From an uncultured Bacteroides sp. (GTDB taxonomy: Bacteria > Bacteroidota > Bacteroidia > Bacteroidales > Bacteroidaceae), in the NCBI GenBank assembly GCA_900542985.1, contig UQPQ01000005.1, positions 1-64,000 of the forward strand: a DNA stretch of 64,000 nt, read 5' to 3'. The position numbers and the translations under genes are program-made. The notes beneath the pieces are model-generated. The model searched no databases. It was given only the letters and a program-made list of their open reading frames with translations, and was not told the origin of the DNA. Of this stretch, positions 1 through 8,663 are shown piece by piece (within the stretch, counting starts at the first letter, position 1; each line of letters opens with the position of its first letter).

Positions 1-49
1 CGACTCATAAATCTACCCTTAATCGTGTATTGGATGATAGTTGCGGATT

Positions 50-1045
50 TTAGGAATAGTTAGCTTCAGTCAAATGAGGTCCCCAGCTACGGCTACCAGT
101 AGAACTATATACGCCCTCAGAACCAGTTCCATAACGTGTCTGAAAACGTGGCATTACAAATGGAGAAGAAAATTCAGTATTACTATTGACTGTAATACTC
201 AACTTACCTTCTTTTCCTTTTTTAGTAGTAATAACAATCGCACCATTAGCTGCATCCGAACCATACAATGCAGCCGCAGCTGCACCTGTCAGTACAGACA
301 TTGATTCAATATCTTCCGGGTTAATATCAGCAATCGGTTCTGTTGCACCTTGTGAATCAAATTCAGTTCCTCCCTTATTACTTCTACCAGAGAAAATTGG
401 CACACCATCAATTACATAAAGAGCATTAGATGACTGCATAATAGATTTTGTACCACGCATCACAACTTTTGAAACACCACCAACTCCAGAAGAAGAAGCA
501 TTGATATTTACACCTGCAACTTTACCATTCAATGAATTAACAAAGTTTACATCCTTATTCGTTGTTACATCATCTGCACTAACTTGCTGTACATTATAAG
601 ACAATGCTTTTTCCGAACGTTTAATACCCAAAGCCGTAACCACAACTTCTTCCAACACCTCTGTGTCTTCTTTCATAGTAAGATTTAAGACTGTTTTCCC
701 AACTACAGACATTTCTATTGTCTTATAGCCTACATAGGAAAATTGCAAGACAGCCTTGTCGGAAACCTCTAAAGAGAAATTACCATCAAAATCTGTAATT
801 CCTCCATTGGTCGTGCCCTTTTCCATGACTGTTACACCAATCAAAGGTTGCCCCGAAGCATCTACGACTTTTCCAGTCACTTTTTTTTGTTGAACAGTTT
901 GTTGAACAGCTGTAGCATGTTCTGCGACAGGTTGAACAGCATCTGAAGATGCAAACGCATTTTGCATAGGAATTGCCAAAAGCGTTGACATCATTAATGT
1001 TCGAGCAAGAGTTTCCGAACATTTAGATGAGTGTTTCTTTCTCAT
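50..1045 (-). CDS. SusC/RagA-type TonB-linked outer-membrane protein, truncated (likely pseudogene)
   Basis: 331 residues, against about 1000 for an intact SusC. Seen in order: a signal-peptide-like N-terminus, a carboxypeptidase-regulatory-like domain (about 55-125), the EVVVTALG segment, and a TonB plug with the conserved LYVIDGVP and ESMSVLTGAAAAALYG stretches. It ends just after SWGPHL, where the intact SusC of this window (58468-61794) continues into DYDPLDFFQTG and the barrel. There is no STN domain, so sigma signalling is not expected. Past the stop, the stop frame and one other frame are closed within 49 bases. The frame shifted by one reads NYHPIHD before its own stop and weakly resembles the lost segment, so frameshift decay is possible, as is a recombination junction just outside the window. 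It is divergent from the GH92 operon and was probably its importer. Family assignment is firm; loss of function is inferred. Confidence 0.75.
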   Translation of the reverse strand: MRKKHSSKCSETLARTLMMSTLLAIPMQNAFASSDAVQPVAEHATAVQQTVQQKKVTGKVVDASGQPLIGVTVMEKGTTNGGITDFDGNFSLEVSDKAVLQFSYVGYKTIEMSVVGKTVLNLTMKEDTEVLEEVVVTALGIKRSEKALSYNVQQVSADDVTTNKDVNFVNSLNGKVAGVNINASSSGVGGVSKVVMRGTKSIMQSSNALYVIDGVPIFSGRSNKGGTEFDSQGATEPIADINPEDIESMSVLTGAAAAALYGSDAANGAIVITTKKGKEGKLSITVNSNTEFSSPFVMPRFQTRYGTGSEGVYSSTGSRSWGPHLTEANYS

Positions 1046-1096
1046 TTCTGTTTTTCTTGTTAAGGTTAAACAATGTGTTATTCTTCAAAACGGTCT

Positions 1097-1104
1097 CAAA
1101 TTTA
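1097..1104 (-). promoter_or_regulatory. Candidate -7 element for the truncated SusC gene
   Basis: The plus strand reads CAAATTTA, which is TAAATTTG on the minus strand and matches the Bacteroides -7 consensus TAnnTTTG. It would start transcription about 45 bases before the SusC ATG. No clear TTTG -33 element is visible. Other -7 matches on the same strand lie at 1215-1222 and 1293-1300, so which one is used is unknown. Confidence 0.4.
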
Positions 1105-1258
1105 TAAAATATATTTAAATGCAGGGTCGGATTTATATAATTTTTTCTAATAAAAATATACAATATCTATTCAGGCTCCAATCACATAATGACATTATTC
1201 AAAAGAGAGTAATTCAAAATTATTTTCAATATTGACAATTAATTCACAATAATAAAAA

Positions 1259-1291
1259 CAAATAGTTTTTGTACTACCCAAAAACTATTTG
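1259..1291 (-). terminator. 12-bp perfect inverted repeat with minus-strand T tract in the SusC/GH92 divergent region
   Basis: Arms caaatagttttt (1259-1270) and aaaaactatttg (1280-1291) are perfectly complementary around a 9-base loop. Read on the minus strand, the hairpin is followed by TTTTTATTATT, the form of an intrinsic terminator. No minus-strand gene lies upstream, so it would act in a leader or end a short RNA. Alternatively it is an operator palindrome beside the -7 match at 1293-1300. The remaining AT-rich sequence from 1300 to 1480 shows nothing else that I can support. Confidence 0.45.
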
Positions 1292-1489
1292 ACAAATCTA
1301 AAGGAAAATAATATACTTTTCAATAAGGATTTAGCAACCTCCAACTAGCAATTCAAAAACATACAATTTTCCATTGTAATACTGAACTTAAAATAAGAAA
1401 TAAAACTATTTTCAAACTATATTCATTAAAAAAGGAAGAATAAAACATTAGGTTCCGCTTAATTTTCACAAAATGGTTATCTGTCAGTA

Positions 1490-1520
1490 TTGGATATATT
1501 TTGTGTTAATCGTATTTTTG
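1490..1520 (+). promoter_or_regulatory. Promoter of the GH92 operon
   Basis: TTGG (1490-1493), a 19-base spacer and TATTTTTG (1513-1520) fit the Bacteroides vegetative promoter pattern TTTG-N19-TAnnTTTG with one mismatch in the -33 box. Transcription would begin near 1526. This excludes the upstream ATG at 1490 and fixes the first GH92 start at 1559. Confidence 0.65.
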
Positions 1521-1558
1521 TAGCGATAAATTTACATTATAACTATAAATTTAATTTC

Positions 1559-3775
1559 ATGAAACTCGTTGCATCTTCGTTCTGCGCTTTAGCTGCATTA
1601 TTTGTAGCATGTAGTACCCCAAACAAGTCTGCTACCACAGACTATACGCAGTATGTAAACCCGTTCATCGGAACCGACTTCACCGGTAATACATACCCCG
1701 GTGCGCAAGTACCTTTTGGTATGGTTCAGCTCAGCCCAGACAATGGTCTTCCCGGATGGGACCGCATTGCCGGATACTATTACCCAGACAGCACCATTGC
1801 CGGATTCAGTCACACACACTTGTCAGGAACAGGAGCTGGAGACTTATATGATATTTCTTTCATGCCAGTTACTCTTCCGTACAAAGAAGCAGAAGAACCT
1901 CTGGGCATACACTCTAAATTTTCACACGACAACGAGAGTGCATATGCCGGATACTATCAGGTATTGTTGACAGACTATAATATTAATGTAGAATTGACCG
2001 CAACTGAACGTTGCGGTGTACAGCGTTATACATTCCCTAAAGCAGAATCGGCAATTATCCTGAACCTCAGCAAGGCAATGAACTGGGATGCTACACAAGA
2101 CTCTCATATTGAAGTAGTAGACTCTGTGACCATTCAAGGATATCGCTATTCGGACGGATGGGCACGCAACCAGAAGATTTACTTCTGTACCCGCTTCTCT
2201 CGTCCTTTCGACAAGATGACAATAGATACAACTGCAATTGTAAAAGAAGGTAAGCAAATCGGTACTGGTTACATTGCACGTTTCGACTACCCGACCTCTG
2301 AAGGAGAACAAATCACGCTAGTTACAGCCATCTCGGGTACAAGTATGGAAGGAGTTGCCAAAAACTTACAGGCAGAAGCACCCAACAATGATTTCGACAC
2401 TTATTTGGCACAAGCCAAAGACATGTGGAACAAAGAACTGGCTAAAATCCAAATTGAAACCACAAACGAAGATGATAAAGTGGTATTCTATACCGCATTA
2501 TATCACAGTATGCTTGCACCTACTATCTACAACGATGTAGACGGAGCTTATTACGGTCCCGATAAACAAGTACATCAGGCAGACGGTTGGACCAATTACA
2601 GCACGTTCTCTTTATGGGACACTTACCGTGCCGCTCATCCTCTGTTTACCTATACACAACCAGAACGTACCAACGATATGATTAAGTCGTTCCTGGCATT
2701 CTACGAACAGAACGGACGACTTCCGGTATGGAACTTCTATGGAAGTGAAACAGATATGATGATTGGCTATCACGCAGTACCTGTCATCGTAGATGCATAT
2801 CTGAAGGGAATTGGTGACTTTGATGCAGAAAAAGCATTGGAAGCATGCGTTGCAACTGCAAATTTAGACCACTACCGCGGTATCGGTCTTTACAAAGAAA
2901 AAGGATATATACCTTATAATATAAAGGACGAATACAATACTGAAAACTGGTCGCTGTCGAAGACACTGGAATACACCTTCGATGACTTCTGCATAGCCGA
3001 AATGGCCAAAAAGATGGGCAAGGAAGACATTGCCAAAGAATTTTATACCCGTGCCGGATATTATAAGAATGTGTACAACCCTGCCACTTCATTCATGCAG
3101 CCACGTGACGATAAAGGTAATTTCATCGCCAACTTTAAGGCAGATGAATATACTCCGCACATCTGTGAAAGTAACGGATGGCAATATTTCTGGTCTGCAC
3201 AACACGACATTAAAGGTCTGATTGACCTTGTAGGCGGAAAAGATCGCTTTGAGCAAAAATTGGACAGCATGTTCACATTCCATCCTACAGACAAGGATGA
3301 ACTGCCTATTTTCAGCACCGGAATGATAGGTCAGTACGCACATGGTAATGAACCAAGCCATCATGTAAGCTACTTGTTCAATGCAGTAAATCAGCCGGCT
3401 AAGACTCAAAAGTATGTAGCAGAGATCATGCATAATCTGTACACAAATACCCCAGCCGGACTTTGCGGTAATGAAGACTGTGGACAGATGTCTGCATGGT
3501 ATGTATTCAGTGCAATGGGATTCTATCCGGTAAATCCCGTATCAGGTATGTACGAATTGGGTACTCCGCTGTTCCCAAAGACAGAGTTGCATTTGGCTAA
3601 CGGAAAAACATTCACAGTTATTGCCAAAGGTGTAAGCCGTGAGAATATCTATATCCAGTCTGTCAAGTTAAACGGACAGCCTTATGACAAGAGCTACATC
3701 ACTCACGAGCAAATTATGAGTGGTGCTACACTGGAACTGGAAATGGGTAGCACACCAGGTACAGCTTGGTATTAA
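1559..3775 (+). CDS. GH92 alpha-mannosidase, lipoprotein (first of four)
   Basis: 738 residues. Family GH92 enzymes are calcium-dependent, inverting exo-alpha-mannosidases. The mature protein begins with the GH92 hallmark YVNPFIGTDF. The predicted acid Glu is in ESNGWQYFW (near residue 536) and the base Asp in GNEDCGQMSAWY (near 639). The HGNEPSHH loop is of the type I associate with alpha-1,2-mannosidases, which is an inference. The lipobox ends at Cys18 (ALFVAC), so the protein is membrane-anchored and probably surface or periplasmic. Start 1559 is chosen because the ATG at 1490 lies upstream of the -7 box. It leads an operon with two further GH92 genes (gaps of 50 and 10 bases) and probably trims mannose from high-mannose N-glycans or mannans. 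Confidence 0.93.
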   Translation: MKLVASSFCALAALFVACSTPNKSATTDYTQYVNPFIGTDFTGNTYPGAQVPFGMVQLSPDNGLPGWDRIAGYYYPDSTIAGFSHTHLSGTGAGDLYDISFMPVTLPYKEAEEPLGIHSKFSHDNESAYAGYYQVLLTDYNINVELTATERCGVQRYTFPKAESAIILNLSKAMNWDATQDSHIEVVDSVTIQGYRYSDGWARNQKIYFCTRFSRPFDKMTIDTTAIVKEGKQIGTGYIARFDYPTSEGEQITLVTAISGTSMEGVAKNLQAEAPNNDFDTYLAQAKDMWNKELAKIQIETTNEDDKVVFYTALYHSMLAPTIYNDVDGAYYGPDKQVHQADGWTNYSTFSLWDTYRAAHPLFTYTQPERTNDMIKSFLAFYEQNGRLPVWNFYGSETDMMIGYHAVPVIVDAYLKGIGDFDAEKALEACVATANLDHYRGIGLYKEKGYIPYNIKDEYNTENWSLSKTLEYTFDDFCIAEMAKKMGKEDIAKEFYTRAGYYKNVYNPATSFMQPRDDKGNFIANFKADEYTPHICESNGWQYFWSAQHDIKGLIDLVGGKDRFEQKLDSMFTFHPTDKDELPIFSTGMIGQYAHGNEPSHHVSYLFNAVNQPAKTQKYVAEIMHNLYTNTPAGLCGNEDCGQMSAWYVFSAMGFYPVNPVSGMYELGTPLFPKTELHLANGKTFTVIAKGVSRENIYIQSVKLNGQPYDKSYITHEQIMSGATLELEMGSTPGTAWY

Positions 3776-3825
3776 TTGAATTAATCACTATTTTTGCTTT
3801 AATTTAAAGCATTTTCATTCTTATC

Positions 3826-6108
3826 ATGAAGATAAAAAACATTGCAATCATAAGTTGCACAACCCTTTTCTCTATGCTGGGAGCATGTACCTCTTCCAGC
3901 ATAGAGAAAGATTATGCATCTTATGTCAACCCGTTTATCGGAACAGGAGGACACGGACATACTTTTCCGGGAGCAGTAGTACCCAACGGAATGATACAGC
4001 CCAGTCCCGATACACGTATCGACGGTTGGGATGCTTCATCCGGGTATTATTATGCAGACTCACTGATAAATGGCTTTTCACATACTCATTTAAGTGGTAC
4101 AGGATGCGCCGATTACGGTGATATCCTGCTGATGCCCACAGTAGGAGAACAAGTATATAATCCTCAGGACTATACACAACAGAATTTACCGTTCTCTTCT
4201 ACATTCTCTCATAAAAATGAAATAGCAGAACCTGGATATTACTCTGTGTATTTGGACCGTTATCAAGTGAAAGCCGAACTGACTGCAACCAAACGTGCTG
4301 CTCTGCACCGTTACACATTCCCTGCAAGTGAAAAAGCAGGTTTCATCTTAGACCTGGACTACTCTGTACAACATCAGACCAATCTGGACATGCAGGTAGA
4401 AGTAGTGAGTGACACTGAAATACGAGGACATAAACTCACAGAATACTGGGCCTTCGATCAGCAAATCAGCTTTTATGCCAAGTTCTCCAAACCTTTTACT
4501 TATACAATTGTAAGAGATACATTAACCGATCAAAACAACAAACAGCAGCCTCGTTGCAAAGTGCTTCTCAACTTCAGCACACAGCAAGACGAACCGGTAT
4601 TGGTAAAGGTAGGTATTTCTGCAGTAGACATGGAAGGAGCTAAAAAGAACCTGGAAGCAGAAATTCCAGACTGGAACTTCGACAAGGTACGTAAAGATGC
4701 ACGTCAGGCTTGGAATAAATATCTGTCTAAAATTGATGTTACAACAAACAATGAAACAGATAAAACTATCTTCTATACCTCCATGTATCATACAGCCATC
4801 AGTCCGAATCTTTTCATTGACGTAGACGGACGATACTGGGGTATGGATCGAACAGTCCACCAGGGAGATATCGATAAACCTATTTACACTACATTCTCTC
4901 TTTGGGATACTTTCCGTGCATTACATCCTTTATTGTCTATTATTGAGCCGCAGATGAATAATGATTTCATTTATTCTTTGCTTCAGAAACACAAAGAAGG
5001 AGGTATTTTTCCGATGTGGGATTTGGCATCCAATTATACCGGTACCATGATTGGCTATCATGCCGTATCGCTCATAGCCGATGCCTGCACCAAAGGCTAC
5101 GCCAATTTCGATTTGAATGAAGCCTACAAAGCCAGCTTGCGTGCAGCAGAATACGATACAACAGGTATTGTCTGTCCGGCTTTAGTGCTTCCACATTTAA
5201 TGCCACAGGCTAAATATTATAAGAATAAGTTAGGCTACGTGCCTTGTGATAAAGATAATGAATCAGTAGCCAAGGCATTGGAATATGCTTACGATGATTA
5301 CTGCATCTCTATTTTGGCAGAAGCTGTAGGCGACAAAGAGAATTTGGCTAAATATACACAATTTGCCAAAGCATACCAGCATTACTTTGATCCGGAAACA
5401 CGATTCATGCGTGGAAAAGATTCGGAAGGGAACTGGCGTACTCCGTTCAGCCCAAGGGCTTCCAACCATCGTAGCGATGACTATTGTGAAGGAAATGCAT
5501 GGCAATGGACCTGGTTCGTACCGCATGACATTGAAGGATTGGTACAGTTGATGGGAGGAAAAGAAGCCTTTATCGGAAAATTAGACTCTCTCTTTACAGC
5601 CGATTCCAGCCTGGAAGGCGAAGAGGTATCTGCAGATATCAGTGGTCTTATCGGACAATATGCGCATGGTAATGAGCCTAGCCACCATATCATCCACATG
5701 TACAACTATGTAGGACAACCATGGAAGACTCAGGAACTGATAGACCGTGTGTTTAAAGAACAGTATCGCAATGCTCCGGATGGTCTTTCGGGTAACGAAG
5801 ACTGTGGACAGATGTCGGCATGGTACATTCTTAACTCCATGGGATTCTATCAGGTATGTCCAGGCAAACCGGTTTATTCCATCGGACGTCCTTTGTTCGA
5901 TGAAGTGGTAATCCATCTGCCTAACCAAAAGACATTTACCATCAAGGCATACAACAATTCAAAGGAGAACAAATACATCCAGTCTGTTATGCTCAATGGT
6001 ACCCCGCTTCATACTCCCTTCCTAAATCATAAGGATATTGCAGAAGGCGGAATTATTGAGATAACAATGACCAATCAACCTAAACAATGGGAATTAAACA
6101 ACAATTAA
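3826..6108 (+). CDS. GH92 alpha-mannosidase, lipoprotein (second of four)
   Basis: 760 residues, full length for GH92. The lipobox ends at Cys21 (SMLGAC). The sequence then shows YVNPFIGTGGHGHTFPG, the acid Glu in EGNAWQWTW (near 554), the loop HGNEPSHHI, and the base Asp in GNEDCGQMSAWY (near 660). It shares the HGNEPSHH motif with the first enzyme, so the two probably have related linkage preference. It differs in a longer middle section (residues about 420-450). The gene sits 50 bases after the first GH92 gene with no terminator between, and 10 bases before the third, so all three are likely co-transcribed. Confidence 0.93.
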   Translation: MKIKNIAIISCTTLFSMLGACTSSSIEKDYASYVNPFIGTGGHGHTFPGAVVPNGMIQPSPDTRIDGWDASSGYYYADSLINGFSHTHLSGTGCADYGDILLMPTVGEQVYNPQDYTQQNLPFSSTFSHKNEIAEPGYYSVYLDRYQVKAELTATKRAALHRYTFPASEKAGFILDLDYSVQHQTNLDMQVEVVSDTEIRGHKLTEYWAFDQQISFYAKFSKPFTYTIVRDTLTDQNNKQQPRCKVLLNFSTQQDEPVLVKVGISAVDMEGAKKNLEAEIPDWNFDKVRKDARQAWNKYLSKIDVTTNNETDKTIFYTSMYHTAISPNLFIDVDGRYWGMDRTVHQGDIDKPIYTTFSLWDTFRALHPLLSIIEPQMNNDFIYSLLQKHKEGGIFPMWDLASNYTGTMIGYHAVSLIADACTKGYANFDLNEAYKASLRAAEYDTTGIVCPALVLPHLMPQAKYYKNKLGYVPCDKDNESVAKALEYAYDDYCISILAEAVGDKENLAKYTQFAKAYQHYFDPETRFMRGKDSEGNWRTPFSPRASNHRSDDYCEGNAWQWTWFVPHDIEGLVQLMGGKEAFIGKLDSLFTADSSLEGEEVSADISGLIGQYAHGNEPSHHIIHMYNYVGQPWKTQELIDRVFKEQYRNAPDGLSGNEDCGQMSAWYILNSMGFYQVCPGKPVYSIGRPLFDEVVIHLPNQKTFTIKAYNNSKENKYIQSVMLNGTPLHTPFLNHKDIAEGGIIEITMTNQPKQWELNNN

Positions 6109-6118
6109 TAAATAAGCC

Positions 6119-8401
6119 ATGAAAAAAGTATCATTACTTATTTTGTTAGCTGGTTTTTTCAGCTTTGCGAAAGCGACTACTACCGATTATGCTGACTATG
6201 TAAGTCCGCTTGTTGGAACACAGTCGAGCTTTGAACTTTCTACCGGAAATACTTATCCTGCAATTGCAAGACCATGGGGTATGAATTTCTGGACTCCTCA
6301 AACAGGAAAGATGGGAGACGGATGGCAATATACTTATACTGCCACCAAGATACGCGGATTCAAGCAGACCCATCAGCCAAGTCCGTGGATTAACGACTAC
6401 GGACAGTTCTCCATTATGCCTATTGTCGGCAAACCCGAATTCAACGAAGACAAACGTGCTAGCTGGTTTGCGCATAAAGGTGAAGAAGTAAAGGCATACT
6501 ATTACAAAGTGTATCTGGCAGAACACGACATCGTAACGGAAATGACTACTACCGAACGTGCTGCCATGTTCCGCTTCACTTTCCCGGAAAACGAACATTC
6601 GTACATCGTAGTAGATGCATTCGACAAAGGTTCATATGTAAAAATCGAACCGGAACACAATCGTATCATCGGTTACTCTACACGTAACAGCGGAGGAGTT
6701 CCCGACAATTTCAAAAACTACTTCGTAATTGAATTCGACAAACCGTTTACATACAAAGCAACTGTAGCTGATGGAGCATTGAAAGAAAACGGTATCGAAC
6801 AACAGGCTAACCATGCGGGAGCAATCATTGGATTTGCAACCAAGAAAGGTGAAACTGTACATGCACGTATAGCTTCTTCTTTCATCAGCCACGAGCAGGC
6901 ACTCATCAACTTGAAGGAGTTGGGTAACGACAACTTCAATACTTTGGTAGCAAAGAGCAAGGAAGCATGGAACGAGGTATTGTCTAAGATTGATGTAGAA
7001 GGCGGCAACCTTGATCAATACCGCACATTCTACTCATGTCTGTACCGTTCATTGCTGTTCCCACGCAAATTCTATGAAATTGATGCACAAGGTAAGGTGG
7101 TACACTACAGCCCTTACAACGGACAGGTATTGCCCGGATATATGTATACTGATACTGGATTCTGGGATACATTCCGCTGTCTCTTCCCTCTGCTAAACCT
7201 GATGTACCCTTCTGTAAACAAGGAAATTCAGGAAGGTTTGATCAATACTTATAAAGAAAGCGGCTTCTTCCCAGAATGGGCTAGTCCGGGTCATCGCGGC
7301 TGTATGATTGGCAACAACTCTGCATCTGTACTGGTAGACGCTTATATGAAAGGCGTAAAGGTTGAAGATCTGGAGACTTTATACAAAGGCCTGATTCACG
7401 GAACTGAAAACGTACATCCGGAAGTTTCTTCAACCGGACGTCTGGGATACGAATACTACAACAAACTGGGCTATGTTCCTTACGATGTAAAGATTAACGA
7501 GAACGCTGCACGCACACTGGAATATGCATACAACGACTGGTGTATCTACCAGCTGGCCAAAGACTTGAAACGTCCGAAAAAGGAACTCAAGCTGTTTGCA
7601 AAACGCGCCATGAATTACAAAAATCTGTTCGATAAAGAAAGTCTTTTGATGCGCGGACGTAATGAAGACGGCAGTTTCCAGACTCCATTCTCACCACTGA
7701 AATGGGGAGATGCCTTTACAGAAGGAAACAGCTGGCATTATTCATGGTCAGTATTCCACGACCCTCAAGGCTTGATTGACCTGATGGGAGGCGACCAGGT
7801 ATTTACCCACATGCTCGACTCTGTATTCTCTGTACCGCCTATCTTCGATGACAGTTACTACGGACAGGTAATCCATGAAATACGCGAAATGACAGTAATG
7901 AACATGGGTAACTATGCACACGGTAACCAGCCTATCCAGCACATGATTTACCTGTACGATTATGCAAAACAACCTTGGAAGGCACAATACTGGTTGCGTC
8001 AGGTAATGGATAGAATGTATTCTGCAACCCCTGACGGATATTGCGGTGACGAAGACAACGGACAAACTTCAGCATGGTATGTATTTACAGCTCTCGGTTT
8101 CTACCCTGTATGTCCGGGAACAGACCAGTATGTAGTAGGTGCTCCTTTGTTCAAGAAAGCAACCATCCATTTGGAAAACGGAAAGAATGTAGTTATCAAC
8201 GCGCCGGAAAACAGCAAGGAAAATATCTATATCCAGCACATGAAAGTAAACGGAAACGAGTACACCAAAAATTACTTTACTCACTCCGATTTCATGAACG
8301 GTGCAGTTATCGACATCAACATGAGTAATACTCCAAATAAAGAAAGAGGTATTGCTCCGGAAGATGCTCCTTATTCATTTACCAATGAATTAAAGAAATA
8401 A
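6119..8401 (+). CDS. GH92 alpha-mannosidase, secreted (third of four)
   Basis: 760 residues. It has an ordinary signal peptide (hydrophobic LLILLAGFFSFAKA) and no lipobox cysteine, so it is probably periplasmic. The start of the mature protein reads YADYVSPLVGTQ. The acid Glu is in EGNSWHYSW (near 534). The loop is HGNQPIQH rather than HGNEPSHH, and the base motif is GDEDNGQTSAWY (near 644) rather than GNEDCGQMSAW. The catalytic Asp is kept but the surrounding subsite differs, which suggests another linkage specificity than its two upstream neighbours. It is the last gene before a strong terminator at 8421-8477. Confidence 0.92.
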   Translation: MKKVSLLILLAGFFSFAKATTTDYADYVSPLVGTQSSFELSTGNTYPAIARPWGMNFWTPQTGKMGDGWQYTYTATKIRGFKQTHQPSPWINDYGQFSIMPIVGKPEFNEDKRASWFAHKGEEVKAYYYKVYLAEHDIVTEMTTTERAAMFRFTFPENEHSYIVVDAFDKGSYVKIEPEHNRIIGYSTRNSGGVPDNFKNYFVIEFDKPFTYKATVADGALKENGIEQQANHAGAIIGFATKKGETVHARIASSFISHEQALINLKELGNDNFNTLVAKSKEAWNEVLSKIDVEGGNLDQYRTFYSCLYRSLLFPRKFYEIDAQGKVVHYSPYNGQVLPGYMYTDTGFWDTFRCLFPLLNLMYPSVNKEIQEGLINTYKESGFFPEWASPGHRGCMIGNNSASVLVDAYMKGVKVEDLETLYKGLIHGTENVHPEVSSTGRLGYEYYNKLGYVPYDVKINENAARTLEYAYNDWCIYQLAKDLKRPKKELKLFAKRAMNYKNLFDKESLLMRGRNEDGSFQTPFSPLKWGDAFTEGNSWHYSWSVFHDPQGLIDLMGGDQVFTHMLDSVFSVPPIFDDSYYGQVIHEIREMTVMNMGNYAHGNQPIQHMIYLYDYAKQPWKAQYWLRQVMDRMYSATPDGYCGDEDNGQTSAWYVFTALGFYPVCPGTDQYVVGAPLFKKATIHLENGKNVVINAPENSKENIYIQHMKVNGNEYTKNYFTHSDFMNGAVIDINMSNTPNKERGIAPEDAPYSFTNELKK

Positions 8402-8420
8402 TCTTTCACACCTCATTTTA

Positions 8421-8477
8421 ACAGCCCTTCCAATTCATTTTTCCACAAAGAAGTGAATTGGAAGGGCTGTTCTTTTT
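8421..8477 (+). terminator. Terminator after the three-gene GH92 operon
   Basis: Perfect 17-bp stem: acagcccttccaattca (8421-8437) pairs with tgaattggaagggctgt (8454-8470), loop 16 bases, followed by TCTTTTT. A strong intrinsic terminator, separating the GH92 trio from the permease gene. Confidence 0.9.
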
Positions 8478-8613
8478 ATGACAAAGTTTCTTCAAATCCT
8501 TTCGGCACAAAGCAGATTGCAGACGGACATCTGTCTACATCAAAATTCAAAAGAACAACAATAAAAAAGTACAAAATCAAGAGTTCTATTTTCAATATTT
8601 CAGTATTAATTCT

Positions 8614-8621
8614 TACATTTG
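8614..8621 (+). promoter_or_regulatory. -7 promoter element of the permease gene
   Basis: TACATTTG fits TAnnTTTG exactly. No good TTTG box is seen 19 bases upstream. Transcription from here would start near 8627, which makes the ATG at 8664 a better start than the one at 8634. Confidence 0.6.
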
Positions 8622-8663
8622 TAGACCAAATTAATGACATTTTGCAGACAAAGTTTTAATGCT

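Noticed and set aside
1490..1558. Longer start for the first GH92 gene
   Set aside because: The ATG lies upstream of the -7 box, and the extension hides the lipoprotein signal peptide.
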